Of a stretch of 64,000 nt of DNA, positions 50,999-62,119 are shown in pieces (position 1 is the stretch's first letter; the number at the start of each line of letters is the position of its first letter). The translations under genes were made by a program, and so were the position numbers. The notes beneath the pieces were generated by a model. The model had not been told where the DNA came from, ran no database searches, and was given only the letters and a program-made list of their open reading frames with translations. The DNA lies in NCBI GenBank assembly GCA_023525715.1, contig CM042010.1, positions 61,073,729 through 61,137,728 of the forward strand, written 5' to 3'. The DNA is from Cichorium intybus (Eukaryota; Streptophyta; Magnoliopsida; Asterales; Asteraceae).

Positions 50999-51206
50999 AA
51001 TTGAAATCGTCCACGTGGGAAGCTCATCATAGTTGTTCATTCCACCTGAAAACTCCTCGTAAATTATATAAATTAAATATAAATTATGGTTAATAGAAAA
51101 TTTCCCGTCATTTGAGTTTTCGGTTATAGCACCGTTTGAAGAGTTCGTTGGATCTGTGATTCCGGTGAATCGACGAATCTCGCCGTTTCGTCGTCGATGG
51201 TGTTCC
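50999..51206 (-). CDS. Possible host gene 5' exon or small ORF
   Basis: From ATG at 51204-51206 the frame reads MEHHRRRNGEIRRF and TDPTNSSNGAITENS, then becomes AT-rich and ends at about 50999. About 60-70 nt upstream is a run TATATATAAG that could be a TATA box (51268-51277). The ATG context GCCATGG is strong. I recognise no family. The Reina element is inserted immediately upstream of the TATA-like run. Confidence 0.3.
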
Positions 51207-51265
51207 ATGGCGTAGGTCTCCGCCGTGCACTGGAGCTAGCATTCTGCATAGCTGGTATTTGGTCG

Positions 51266-51277
51266 GCTTATATATAT
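51266..51277 (-). promoter_or_regulatory. Possible TATA box next to an LTR insertion
   Basis: TATATATAAG on the minus strand, upstream of the GC-richer ATG region. The target duplication TAGGG of the gypsy element begins right beside it. Confidence 0.35.
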
Positions 51278-51282
51278 TAGGG

Positions 51283-51623
51283 TGATGTGACCAACGTAAC
51301 AGCCCAGAATTCCACTAGACCCAAACGCGTGACAAAGAAGCCCAACAGACTTCTCGATTAGAGCCTGGTCAAATTAGTTGCTGAAAGTTCTCCCATTTTC
51401 CTTACTTGTTGCTTGCATGCACCTTTTTCTTAGGAATACAAATAAAGTAGTTGTCAATGTTCAGTAGTGTTGCACGTCCCACTAGAGTAGGAATCATCTT
51501 TTCTTTCAATTATTATTTAAAGCACTGTAATTTGCATTATGAAGGTATCAGAAAATTGCTCCAAAGTGTCTGTCTTCTTCCCTCGTTCTTGGAGACTAAC
51601 CCATCTCGAATTGGGTTGCATCA
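51283..51623 (+). repeat. 5' LTR of the Reina-like element
   Basis: 341 bp, TGATGTGACC start and GTTGCATCA end. It is followed by TTTGGTGCTTTCATT, the probable primer site region (TGG start; tRNA not identified). Confidence 0.94.
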
Positions 51624-51647
51624 TTTGGTGCTTTCATTCTCGTTATC

Positions 51648-52799
51648 ATGCCTTCCCGCAAAGATGCCTCCTCATCCGACACCCCTCCCTCACCGTCCGA
51701 TATACAAACCCTCATTCAATTAACCTCTTCCCTTCTCAATCACATGAACGCCCAATCCACCGCTATATCGCAACAAACCGATGCCATTACCAATCTCACC
51801 AACGTGCTTGCGGAACCAAACAACCGCCCCCCACCTCCACCACCTCCACCACCACCGCCGCCACTTCCTCCCCCACTAGACAGGCCTCGTCCTCCCAAAA
51901 TACTCCTTCCAACATTTGACGGTTCTAACCCTCTCGATTGGGTCTTCCAGGCAGAAAATTATTTCACTTACTATGCTATACCACCCAACCAACGCATCCC
52001 CTTAGCAGTCTTTTACTTCACCGGCGACGCGCTAAGTTGGTACAAACACCTCCATAACAATCACCTTCTCGGCTCTTGGCCGGAGTTCACGCGAGCACTC
52101 GAGATTCGCTTCGGACCCTCCACATACGAAAATCACCAAGCGACACTCTTCAAATTACGCCAAACCTCCACCGTCGCCGTCTATCAAACAGAGTTTGAAA
52201 AGATAAGTAACTGTGTCACGGGATTGTCCAATGAAGCACTCCGTAATTGCTTCATTTCAGGTTTACGCCCCGACATCCACTCGGAAATCACCCTCCACAA
52301 TCCTACCACCTTGCACCAAACCTATGGCCTTGCAAAATTGATCGAAGATAAACTCACCAACCCCCGACACCGTTACAGCCCCTCACCTCGCCCTTACCTC
52401 CAGCAAAATAGCCACACCTCAACGAAGCCTACCAACACCACCCAAACCACACCCCCAACCGCCCCCCTGCTTCCGCCTCCTAAACCTCTTCCACCCCTAC
52501 CCTTTTCTAGACTCTCGCCCGAAGCACTTCAAAAGCGACGAGCAGAAGGCCTTTGTTTCAGATGCCCCGAGAAATTCCACCCCGGGCATGTGTGTAACCC
52601 ACCCCAGTTCTTCTTGATCGCCGATAATGACACCGAGTCTCTCCCGGCTTCTGGGTTTTTCAGTATCGATTCAACCCTCACCGACACCATTTCCGTACAC
52701 GACCAAACCGATCCAAACACACCATATTTCCTATCCCTCTCCGATGCAGCTTTTTTTGCCTACAATCACCTCGAGCAGTCCGTGTTACGGGTCACATTC
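51648..52799 (+). pseudogene. Gag of the Reina-like element
   Basis: Starts at an ATG 25 nt inside the LTR. After a Ser/Pro-rich N-terminus with a polyproline run it has the gag domain: LPTFDGSNPLDWVFQAENYF, VFYFTGDALSWYKHL and CFISGLRPDIHSEIT. A Pro-rich linker and a GLCFRCPEKFHPGHVC finger complete it. The gag region is intact. Near 52800 one G appears missing from AAGGGC, so the frame ends early (stop at 52848-52850) and the protease continues in another frame. Confidence 0.85.
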
Positions 52800-53526
52800 A
52801 AGGGCACCCCGTCACCGTCCTCGTTGATTGCGGGAGTACACACAACATAATACAACCACGCATCGCTTCCTTACTTACCCATCAGCCCACACGCATTAAA
52901 CCGTTCACTGTAATGGTGGGAAATGGACATTTTCTTGAATGTAATTCCCTTTTTCCAACTACACCATTGGAAATAAATAAAACTACCTTCACAGTTCCCT
53001 TGTTTGTTTTACCCGTGAAAGGAGCCGATGTAATACTGGGCCTTGCATGGCTTAGTTCTTTGGGACCCATTATAGCTGATTTTTCTATACCACAACTTTC
53101 CTTCACTTTTAATGGCGCATCTGTGGTTCTTTGCGGCGAGCCACTCACATCCCCTGTTTCTCCTAGTTCACTTCACTCAATCATCCGAAAACAATCAGTT
53201 GACTCCCTCCATACCTTAATCTACCATCACCAACCAACCCCCCATACTACCCCAGATCCGACGCCACATCCAGACCCCCACATCAACTCGCTACTCAACC
53301 AATACAAAACCCTCTTCGAACCGCCGCATGGACTCCCACCACCTCGACCCCATGATCATCACATACCTCTCCTTTCCCACACACCACCTATCAATGTTAA
53401 ACCATACCGCTACCCGCACTACCAAAAGAAAATTATGACCTCCCTCATTACCGAAATGCTTGCCGATGGCGTCATTCAGCCGAGCCAAAGCCCCTACTCT
53501 TCTCCGGTCCTCCTAGTTCAAAAAAA
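52800..53526 (+). pseudogene. Protease and RT N-terminus of the Reina-like element
   Basis: In the shifted frame the protease motif is VDCGSTHNII (Cys in place of the usual Ser after Asp). Then come GADVILGLAWL and the RT start ([20 protein letters not shown]). A seven-base A run at 53520-53526 has probably lost one A, breaking the frame at the RT fingers. Confidence 0.82.
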
Positions 53527-53847
53527 GACGGAACTTGGCGCTTTTGCGTTGATTACCGCGCCTTGAATGCCGCCACCATCCGCGATCAATTTCCCATTCC
53601 AACGGTGGATGAACTACTCGACGAACTCCACGGAGCCACAGTGTTTTCAAAAATCGACCTCCGAGCCGGATATCATCAAATCCGGGTCTCTCCAGCGGAC
53701 ATCCACAAAACGGCTTTTCGAACCATAGATGGTCACTATGAATTTCGCGTTATGCCATTCGGCCTTACAAACGCTCCAGCCACATTCCAGGCAGCGATGA
53801 ACGATCTCTTCAGACCCGTGCTCCAGAAATTCGTTCTCGTTTTTTTA
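53527..53847 (+). pseudogene. Reverse transcriptase fingers/palm of the Reina-like element
   Basis: Encodes the RT core up to the catalytic loop: [40 protein letters not shown] and LQKFVLVF. The frame breaks in a seven-base T run (53840-53846), exactly where the catalytic F-x-D-D loop should be. Only one Asp can be read on the downstream side. Confidence 0.85.
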
Positions 53848-55777
53848 TGATATATTGGTGTACAGCGAGTCGATCCAACATCATTACGACCATCTTCGAT
53901 TCGTGTTCGATACCCTCGTGCAAAATCAATATCATGCCAAGCCGTCCAAATGTGTCTTCACCACTGATTCAATACCCTTTTTAGGGCATATTATTTCGGC
54001 ATCGGGTGTTAGCGCCGACCCAGAAAAGATAGCAGCAATACAAGCCTGGCCCACTCCTTCTTCCTGTACCACACTACGCGCCTTCTTGGGCCTTACCAGG
54101 TACTACCGCCGTTTTGTAAAAAAATACGCTCATATTGCCTCGCCCCTCATAGACATACTAAAAAAACCTTCCTTCTCTTGGGATCACAAGGCCGATACTG
54201 CTTTCACTGACCTCAAGAAAGCCATGTCGCAATTAGTCACACTGGCTCTACCTAATTTTTCGGAGCCGTTTGATCTCACGACAGACGCATCGGGAGTGGC
54301 TATTGGCGCCGTGCTATCCCAAAAAGAAAAACCAATCTCCTTCTTCAGTAAAAAGTTGTGTGATCGAATGCAGGGAAATTCCACATACATTCGCGAACTC
54401 TACGCCATCACCGAAGCGATTAAAAAGTGGCGTCAATACCTTTTGGGTCGTAAATTTCGGGTATACACTGACCATCACAGCTTGAAGCATCTCCTGACTC
54501 AAACCATCCAAACGCCAGAACAACAGAAATGGTTGACAAAATTATTGGGGTATGACTTCGAATTGCATTATAAGCCGGGTAAAGAAAATCGAGTAGCCGA
54601 CGCCCTCAGCCGAACCGAACCCGCCACTCTTATGGCCATCTCGACACCCACCGCAACGTGGTTAGACGATCTCCGAAATTACTACCTTCACGATTCCGAG
54701 GGCAGGAATATGATAGACCAATTGGAGCACAACTCACATTCACTTCCACAGCACACATGTCACGACGGCTTGGTTTACATCCAAGGCCGTCTTTTTATAC
54801 CTAACGTTCCCAAGCTTCGTCTTCTTATTTTGCAGGAGTACCACACTTCGCCACTAGGAGGACACTCGGGAATTCAAGCCACTGTGAGACGTCTCCTCTC
54901 AACCTTTTATTGGCCGGATATAAAAAAAGATGTTACTTCCTTCATTAAGAGCTGCCCCACATGCCAAGCTACAAAACCTATCAACCATAAACCATATGGC
55001 TTGCTACAGCCTCTACCCATCCCATCGCAAGTCTGGAAAGACATTTCCATGGACTTCATAACCCACCTTCCACCTTCCAATGGCAAGACCGCCGTTTGGG
55101 TAATTGTGGATCGCCTCACCAAATTCGCCCACTTCATCCCGCTACCAACTAACTATACCGCTACTTCACTAGCCAACATCTTCCTTACAAACATCTACCG
55201 GCTACATGGTCTTCCAAGTTCAATTACCTCCGACCGAGACCCGCTTTTCCTAAGCCACTTCTGGACACAACTTTTCAAACAACTGGGAACCAAGCTTCGC
55301 CACTCGAGTGCATACCACCCACAAACCGACGGCCAAACCGAAGTTGTCAACCGTTGCCTCGAGTCCTATCTCCGAGCCTTCGTTCACGATGAACCACGCT
55401 CCTGGCACCGCTATCTATACCTTGCGGAATTTTGGTATAACACGTCTTTTCACTCGTCGATCCGGATGACACCCTTCAAAGCTTTGTACGGTCAAGATGC
55501 ATCTTCTATTCACGATTATAAACCAGGCACCAATCACACTGCTTCAATTGACAACTCTTTGATCGAGCACCAACACCTCTTAGAGATACTAAAAAGCGCA
55601 CTTGAGGAAACCCAACGCAGGATGACCCGCCAAGCAAACAAAAAGAGACTCGAAAAACAATTCCAGGTTGGAGATTTAGTCTATCTGCGCCTTCGCAATT
55701 ACCGCCAAACCTCAGTGCAACCCAGAGAAAACCAAAAGCTCTCCAAACGTTATTTTGGTCCCTACAAAATTCTCTAG
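53848..55777 (+). pseudogene. RT thumb, RNase H and integrase of the Reina-like element
   Basis: Continues at DILVYS. It includes the thumb and connection (FLGHIISASGVSADPEKI), RNase H (TTDASGVAIGAVLSQ, YTDHHSLKHLL, RVADALSR), an HHCC domain (CPTCQATKPINHKPYG) and the integrase core ([36 protein letters not shown]). D, D and E are present. It ends at a TAG (55775-55777) in the integrase C-terminal module, where the family reads through to a KIGPVAY motif in the same frame. Confidence 0.88.
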
Positions 55778-56182
55778 AAAATTGGACCGGTGGCCTATCG
55801 TCTGCAACTGCCTGTAGCATCTCGTGTGCACCCAGTCTTCCATGTCTCTTTACTAAAAGAAAGTCATAATCAACAAGTCTCGTCGGAATTTCCCGTCGAA
55901 TGGCTAGACAACAACCCCGTTATGGAACCAAGGCCGGAGCGTATCCTGCAACGACGTACTACCGCCGACACAACTCAAGTCCTCATCAAATGGTTGCATC
56001 AAGACATTGCAGAAGCTACTTGGGAAGACCTCCACGACATGACTGCTCGTTTTCCAGATTTCACCGGCCTCGAGGACGAGTCCAATTTCGAAGGGAGGGG
56101 CATTGATGTGACCAACGTAACAGCCCAGAATTCCACTAGACCCAAACGCGTGACAAAGAAGCCCAACAGACTTCTCGATTAG
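55778..56182 (+). pseudogene. Integrase tail and chromodomain, ending inside the 3' LTR
   Basis: Begins KIGPVAYRLQLP and HPVFHVSLLKE, then a chromodomain-like VLIKWLHQDIAEATWED. It continues over the polypurine tract and about 26 codons into the 3' LTR (VTNVTAQNSTRPKRVTKK), stopping at 56180-56182. So the C-terminus is LTR-encoded and the purine primer is also coding sequence. Confidence 0.85.
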
Positions 56183-56444
56183 AGCCTGGTCAAATTAGTT
56201 GCCGAAAGTTCTCCCATTTTCCTTACTTGTTGCTTGCATGCACCTTTTTCTTAAGAATACAAATAAAGTAGTTGTCAACGTTCAGTAGTGTTGCACGTCC
56301 CACTAGAGTAGGAATCATCTTTTCTTTCAATTATTATTTAAAGCACTGTAATTTGCATTATGAAGGTATCAGAAAATTGCTCCAAAGTGTCTGTCTTCTT
56401 CCCTCGTTCTTGGAGACTAACCCATCTCGAATTGGGTTGCATCA
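56104..56444 (+). repeat. 3' LTR of the Reina-like element
   Basis: 341 bp, three transitions from the left copy (near positions 101, 157 and 178 of the LTR). It encodes the end of pol and is followed by TAGGG. Confidence 0.94.
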
Positions 56445-56449
56445 TAGGG

Positions 56450-57768
56450 CGTCCTTCAAGAGACCGTGTAAGCCTTAGTTTTTAGCTATCGATCTCTTAA
56501 ATTCATTTTGTTGATTTCCTATATTATTTGATCCATTTGATTGGTTCGCACCTTTATCCTTTAGTGAAGTTTTGAATTTGTAACTTGTAACAACGCAATT
56601 TGTAATAATTGACGTTTAATTTCCGTGAAGTCGATGAAGAAATTAAAAGTAATGCACATCAGGAAGTTCTAACTTACTTTCTATCAACTTGTTGGTGCTA
56701 TTACTTTGTTACAATTGAAGTATAGATGATCGTTACATCAAATGATGTAAATTATAAGATCAATCGGAAGTATTATATAATGTACTCTCTCAACTTAAAA
56801 ACACATAATCTAATAGTAATGTTGTAGCTCACCTTAACCTGATGGAAGTGTAAGGCTCTGTGAAATTACGACAATCACAGAGTTTGGGTTTTGGAGGGAA
56901 TTCACAGAGTTTGGGTCCTTGTTACTAATTTGAGTAAATTTTCAGGTCTACAAAGAGATTTGGCCCTGAAAAGGAGAGGTTTGAACATTTGGCATTCTTA
57001 AACCTGGCACAAAGTGCTGTTTGTTTACAATGGTCCTTCATTAGTGAGTCTTCCTTGTGTTTGTTTATTTTCTTTTCTTCTTATGAACTCAAATTCAAGT
57101 CACTAAACATATGTAACTGTTTAAATTAATCTTTCTGTTAACGGAAAATCATAACTGCTTATATTAATCTTTCTATTTTACAATTGGTTAATGGACGTTA
57201 TTTCCTTGGACAATGATTTTAGTATTTTAATCCGTATCCATATGTTTGAACAATATTTTGTGTTTTCTAAAGAGCTTCAAAAATGCAATTAAAAGAGATG
57301 CACTTTGTGATTGCCGGATACTTGGGAGGGGACTTAAAAATGTGAAGCTTAACAGCCTTACTTATATGTATTGATTTTAATCATTTTATATAAAACTCAA
57401 AAAATCTAATAAGAGTTCAATTTGATATATGCTTTAGTTTGAAGAGAACTCAGTTATATTACAATGAATATAAGCGCAAGTGACATTTAGATTCAACGGT
57501 TATGTATAATTGGTATTTGCACTATTGTTTTATAAATTTTTCTTTAGCTCTGCACCATTGTTTTAAAAATTTATCCAACTCAAAAAATCAATCCAGGAAT
57601 CTGTAACGTTATCCAAAAATATTCACGGTGTTGTTTACCATGACAAACAAAAAAGGAGAAAGAAAGAAAGAAACTTATTCGAATATATAATCTACAACAT
57701 CGATGATGACGACACTACTAAAGATTATTTATCAGCTGGGCTACTTTAATTAATTCTTATTCATTTTT
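56450..57768. other. No gene supported
   Basis: AT-rich, no recognised coding or structural feature. It continues the locus that was split by the Reina-like insertion. Confidence 0.45.
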
Positions 57769-57965
57769 TGTTGGTCTTCTCCAACAAATCATGGATGCAC
57801 ATTTTTGTGTAATTGGACTTAATACCCTCGTATGCAATATTTTTACAATTGTACGCGTATATAAGCATTGCATGGGGTGACCTCCTATCCTAGTCAGTGG
57901 CGGAGTCAGAGAAAAAGTCAAGAAGGGTCCGATAATATAGATAATATGCTAAAAAAATTAAAATT

Positions 57966-58310
57966 TTAAAATGAAATAACAAGCTTGATAATATACTCCA
58001 ACCATTTACTATATTGATCAAACCAAGCCGGATTGAAACGTCTTGACCTATTTCCTATCAATTTTGTTGGAAATTGATGAGCACGCGGCTGATAAGGTCC
58101 TCTAATCAAATACTTTCGCCTTATTTCGTCTCTTTCATTAGGATGATAATCTGAAAATTTTTTTCTATCAGCTGGATCCCAAGGAGTTTCACTCAAATCA
58201 ACTTCAACCGACATTGATGGAATAGAGCTAGGTTGAGGAATTTCATTGGAGGTATTCCGGGATGAAGATGCACCATCAATTGATATTCGCCTTTTCAAAA
58301 ATCTTTCCAT
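57966..58310 (-). pseudogene. hAT transposase N-terminus (TTF/zinc-finger type), truncated
   Basis: From the ATG at 58310 it reads MERFLKRRISIDGASSS, then VDLSETPWDPADRKKF and YHPNERDEIRRKYLIRGPYQ, and NPAWFDQYSKWLEY. This is the start of plant 'TTF-type zinc finger with hAT dimerisation domain' proteins. Similarity ends after WLEY, where about 70 bp of terminal sequence begins, so an internal deletion removed most of the gene. The frame itself is unbroken. Confidence 0.85.
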
Positions 58311-58961
58311 TAATCTGTTAACAGAAAAAAAAAACAAACTGTTATTAAAAAAATAGACAGAGGACCATCTGCAATTCAGTGATATAATCTAAAATCAATC
58401 TAATAATTAACAATCAGGTTTCTCAATGTAAGTTCTAACCATCTAAGTTCTAACATGAAACAACATATAAATTAATTTTCATGAAAAATCTGAATTTCTA
58501 ATAGGTATTAAATCCGGCGAAGATCACTAGATCAGGGGCAGAAATGAGTGACCGGAGTTAAATCCGGCGAAGAACCACCACAAGTTAACAATCAGCACTC
58601 CAATTCTACAAATAAATTAAAAGAAAATGTATTTTACAGTTTTTGGAGACGAAGATCAGGGGCAGAAATGAAACAAAAGAGAAAGACGGGACCACAACAA
58701 TTTCCGGCGAAAATGTCTCTTGCTCACTGCAATTTCCGGCGAAGCATCACATGAAAAATAAGAATTGACAATTGGAACTTAGATGGAGGAGCCGACAGTC
58801 AGCGGCTAGGTTAAAAGAAAGAGAAAAGAGAAAGCAGGGAGAAAAGAGAAAAGAGGGGACCATCTTTATTTTAAGGAAACAAAAAGAAGTCGTGTGGTAT
58901 TGGTATAGTTTAATGGGTGCCATCAAAGTCAAAAGGGGGGACCACATTATTTAAAAAAAAT

Positions 58962-58964
<3 letters not shown>

Positions 58965-59008
<44 letters not shown>
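58965..59008. repeat. (TA)n microsatellite inside the hAT element
   Basis: About 22 TA units close to the right terminal repeat. Confidence 0.93.
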
Positions 59009-59012
<4 letters not shown>

Positions 59013-59559
59013 GGTGGAATTCACACCCAAGTGGGGTCTAAACACCCCATACTCACTAATGTAGCTCCGCCACCGATCCTAGTCAATATTGATGGTAATT
59101 TTCAATAACCAAAACATAAACGCCGAATCAAGATCTAAAACCTTAGATCTTGATCTCGAATCTAGTTAAAAGAAATAAATAAACGAATATTACATACATG
59201 TTTCTATTGAACTTTTCAGATCTGATGTGTAGGGTTAGTTTTCCAGTTGATCTCAAAAGCTCTCTCTAAACCCTCAGCAAATAATACCCACAAATTTATC
59301 TGTGTATTTACGTATATCTGATTTGCTACTCATCACGTGTTTATATAGATGGAGATATAACCGAATATTAGAGATTTAAGGGATAGAGATGAGTTTGATT
59401 CAACCGGGAACTCAACCCACAGGATAAACACTAGATAAGGTTTATCTACTATTCAAAATCAGTCCATCAACAATTTTAAATAGCATTATCTATTAATATC
59501 GAATTTATGATAACAATATATTATTTAGATATTAACTGGTCCCATAATTATCCAACAAT

Positions 59560-61380
59560 CTCCCACTGGACCATGAATATCTAAATGTATACATAACCAT
59601 ATAAGCGCTTTAACATATGTTATCATAGCATTGGTACCCTTAAACAATCTCGTCCATTAATCACAACAGTATAGGATCAAAGCAATCTTTGTTACAATTT
59701 ACGTAACTAAACTCATCAATGGTCACATATACATATATGACTAAATGACATAGATTAACCATAAATGTGTGGTTTTGAAATCAATTTAGATTTCCTTTGA
59801 GTCCCTATTTAGTTTGAAGTGAGATCAAACTTCAAATAAGTGCAAATAATTATGGAATAAACCGAATCCTTAATTCTGTACAGAAATCTATAATTATTCT
59901 TAAACAAAACATAAAGCACCAAAATAACATGCAAAACTCCCACTAAAACAAAATATCATCAATCCTTATCACACCCATGTGTGTAGTATGCTCGTGAAAG
60001 ACCTTGGGAGGTAATCCCTTCGTGAGCGGATCCGCTATCATGGAGTTTGTCTCAATGTGCTTTATTAAAAAAAAACTTTCCGTTTTGCACTCTTTATTTA
60101 ACAACTAGAAACCTGATGTCAATATCTTTTGACTTAGTAGAACTTCTGTTGTAATTGGAATATAACACTGCTGACTTATTGCCACAATACAACTTTAATG
60201 GTCTTTCAATACCAATAATATGCAGCCATGTGACAAAATTCCGCAACCATATCCAGTGATATGATGCCTCAAAGCATGCTATCACTTATGCCGCCATAGT
60301 GGAAGAAGTTACCAAAGGCTGCTTAAAACTCTTTCGTGAAATAGGCCATCCTGCTACCAGGAAAATGTGGCCCGATGTAGATCGGTAACTATCTTGGCAT
60401 CAAGTAAAATTAAAATCAGAATACCCAATGATCTCCAAAATATCTTATTTTCTATATGTGAGCATATAGCATTTTCTTGTATAATCATTTTGTTCTCAAT
60501 ATCATCGTCTAAAACCATAAAGATATATTTTCTCCCACTATACTTTTGATGCACGAATCATCTTTTGCATTTATCTCAAAACCAACGAGAAAATGATACG
60601 ATGAAACTCGTGATACTATAGATGGGATCTCATAAGTTGAGGTTGTTGAGTTTGTTCGTCACAAATAGGGGACTGAATAACATTGTCGGTCCTTGTTCAT
60701 GAATTACTAGTTCATGAGTAGGTACTTAAAGTTCACCCATAAACAGAAACAATAATATAAATCATGATAGATTGCTCCTTAATGACAATGTTTCTAACCT
60801 TATTTCTCCCCCAAACTCAACATCCTCAAAGAACGTTGCTATATCCAAATTGCATTGTCAAGATGCATGCAACAGAGAACTAACATAATGCTTCGATTCC
60901 ATTCCGTAAAGATGGTCCCGTGAAGCGCATAAATAACATTCATATTGCAAATATTATGTCAGGACTCAAATTTTATGTTTTGAGAACATAAATAACATAT
61001 TCCTTCTTTATGCTCATTAATCCATAAACTTTAATCAATAAATTCAATTTTCGACAATATTGCAAGGTATCAACACAACATTAATATCAAGTCTTTGGAC
61101 AATAATATTAACTTGAAACAGATATCTTGTTTTAGTGATAAAACATTGACAATAAATCATATACATTAATAAGCCCCTCTTTGGATTGACTTATTAATCA
61201 CATGGAACTGAATAATTGTCATATGTTTACCGCTACATATGTGTTTATTCGACCAAATATTAATCTACCTTTGGTTCGATTAATATCCGCATTAATACAC
61301 TATAATATTTAAAATTCAATTTATGACAACATCATAATATATCTGAAAGGTTTTCTGCAACTATGAACTAAAATAACCTA
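59560..61380 (-). pseudogene. Copia internal remnant with RT deleted
   Basis: Begins at the purine tract complement. On the minus strand pol ends ADPLTKGLPPKVFHEH then MGV near 59960-60060. RNase H pieces follow at 60094-60440 (ACFEASYHWIWLRN, CGNKSAVLYSNYN, a TAA in place of Glu after TMAA). Further up are pieces of the linker between integrase and RT (FFEDVEFGGE near 60820, EQTQQPQLMRSH near 60650). The bulk of RT between these is missing. Many stops; an old, internally deleted copy. Confidence 0.78.
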
Positions 61381-61439
61381 AGTTCACATGCAACCTATAA
61401 AGATCTAAGTTTTCTTCTAATTAAACATATAACATACCT

Positions 61440-62119
61440 TAAAGGCCACAGAAAATAAACTAAAAGAAAAAGGAATAAGAAAAACCAACCTTTTAGTGTT
61501 TCTTGGAAGCAAAGCAACAGAAACCTCTTGCCTCAAATGCAGTCACACCCTAGCTTGGAGCTTGGCCGAAAAATTCCTTCAGAGAGAGTACAAAATTTGT
61601 GGGTTTAGGGTTTGTGAGCCTCCCTATTTATAGGCTCCAAGCAGATGACTAGATAAACCTTTAGAGATAAACCTTTTGAATTCAAATCAAGATAAACTAT
61701 TATCTTATTAATTCAAATCCTTTTATCCTACTTATCAAAATCGAAAATATATATGTTTCCATATACAATTTCGCTAGTCACTTACTCACTCAAACTGTCA
61801 CTTACTCAACTATTGAATAATTACAGTTTTAGTCCCTGCACCTTTAATTAATTAATTTAACCACCAAATTAATTCCAATTAATTCCAGAAAAATTTCTAA
61901 TTAATTATTATAGTTTCTAATTAATATATTATCACTTAAATATATTAATAAACTATTTATTTAATTTCTATTGATTTATTAATCATATAATAAATAAATC
62001 TTTCTCTCTACCGGACTTTCTGCCAATCCTCCAACTATGAGGGCAACCCAAATGGACTATGCTACTATTAATTAGATAAATACTAATTATTAGTCATGGC
62101 TTAGACACCTAACCCAACA
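61440..62119 (-). repeat. Partial copia-type LTR, right edge defined
   Basis: Ends ...CCCAACA at 62119 directly before CTCCCACTTGG, the complement of a purine tract. On the minus strand CCTATAAATAGG (about 61622-61634) is a good TATA box. The left border was not found. Confidence 0.5.

Larger units (their letters stand above)
51283..56444 (+). mobile_element. Ty3/gypsy chromovirus, Reina-like
   Basis: Two 341-bp LTRs (51283-51623 and 56104-56444) with target duplication TAGGG (51278-51282 and 56445-56449). Three transitions distinguish the LTRs. Short LTRs, a gag with a CX2C...H...C finger and a chromodomain tail fit Reina. The coding region has three frameshifts, each in or beside a homopolymer, and one TAG stop. 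The polypurine tract GAAGGGAGGGG (56090-56100) lies inside the pol frame, which runs on into the 3' LTR. Confidence 0.95.
57895..59075 (-). mobile_element. hAT deletion derivative
   Basis: 1181 bp with terminal inverted repeats CAGTGGCGGAG (left) and CGGTGGCGGAG (right, complemented). The perfect 8-bp target duplication ATCCTAGT is at 57887-57894 and 59076-59083. Ends and duplication length define hAT. Inside is the N-terminal coding part of a hAT transposase, but the catalytic and dimerisation parts are missing. It would need a full-length relative to move. Confidence 0.92.
57769..59559 (-). repeat. Copia LTR split by a hAT element
   Basis: The + strand starts TGTTGG and ends CCAACA directly before a purine tract complement (CTCCCACT). 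Without the hAT insertion it is about 602 bp. On the minus strand CTATATAAAC (about 59340-59350) is a probable TATA box. Only one copy is visible, so the left border is tentative. Confidence 0.5.
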
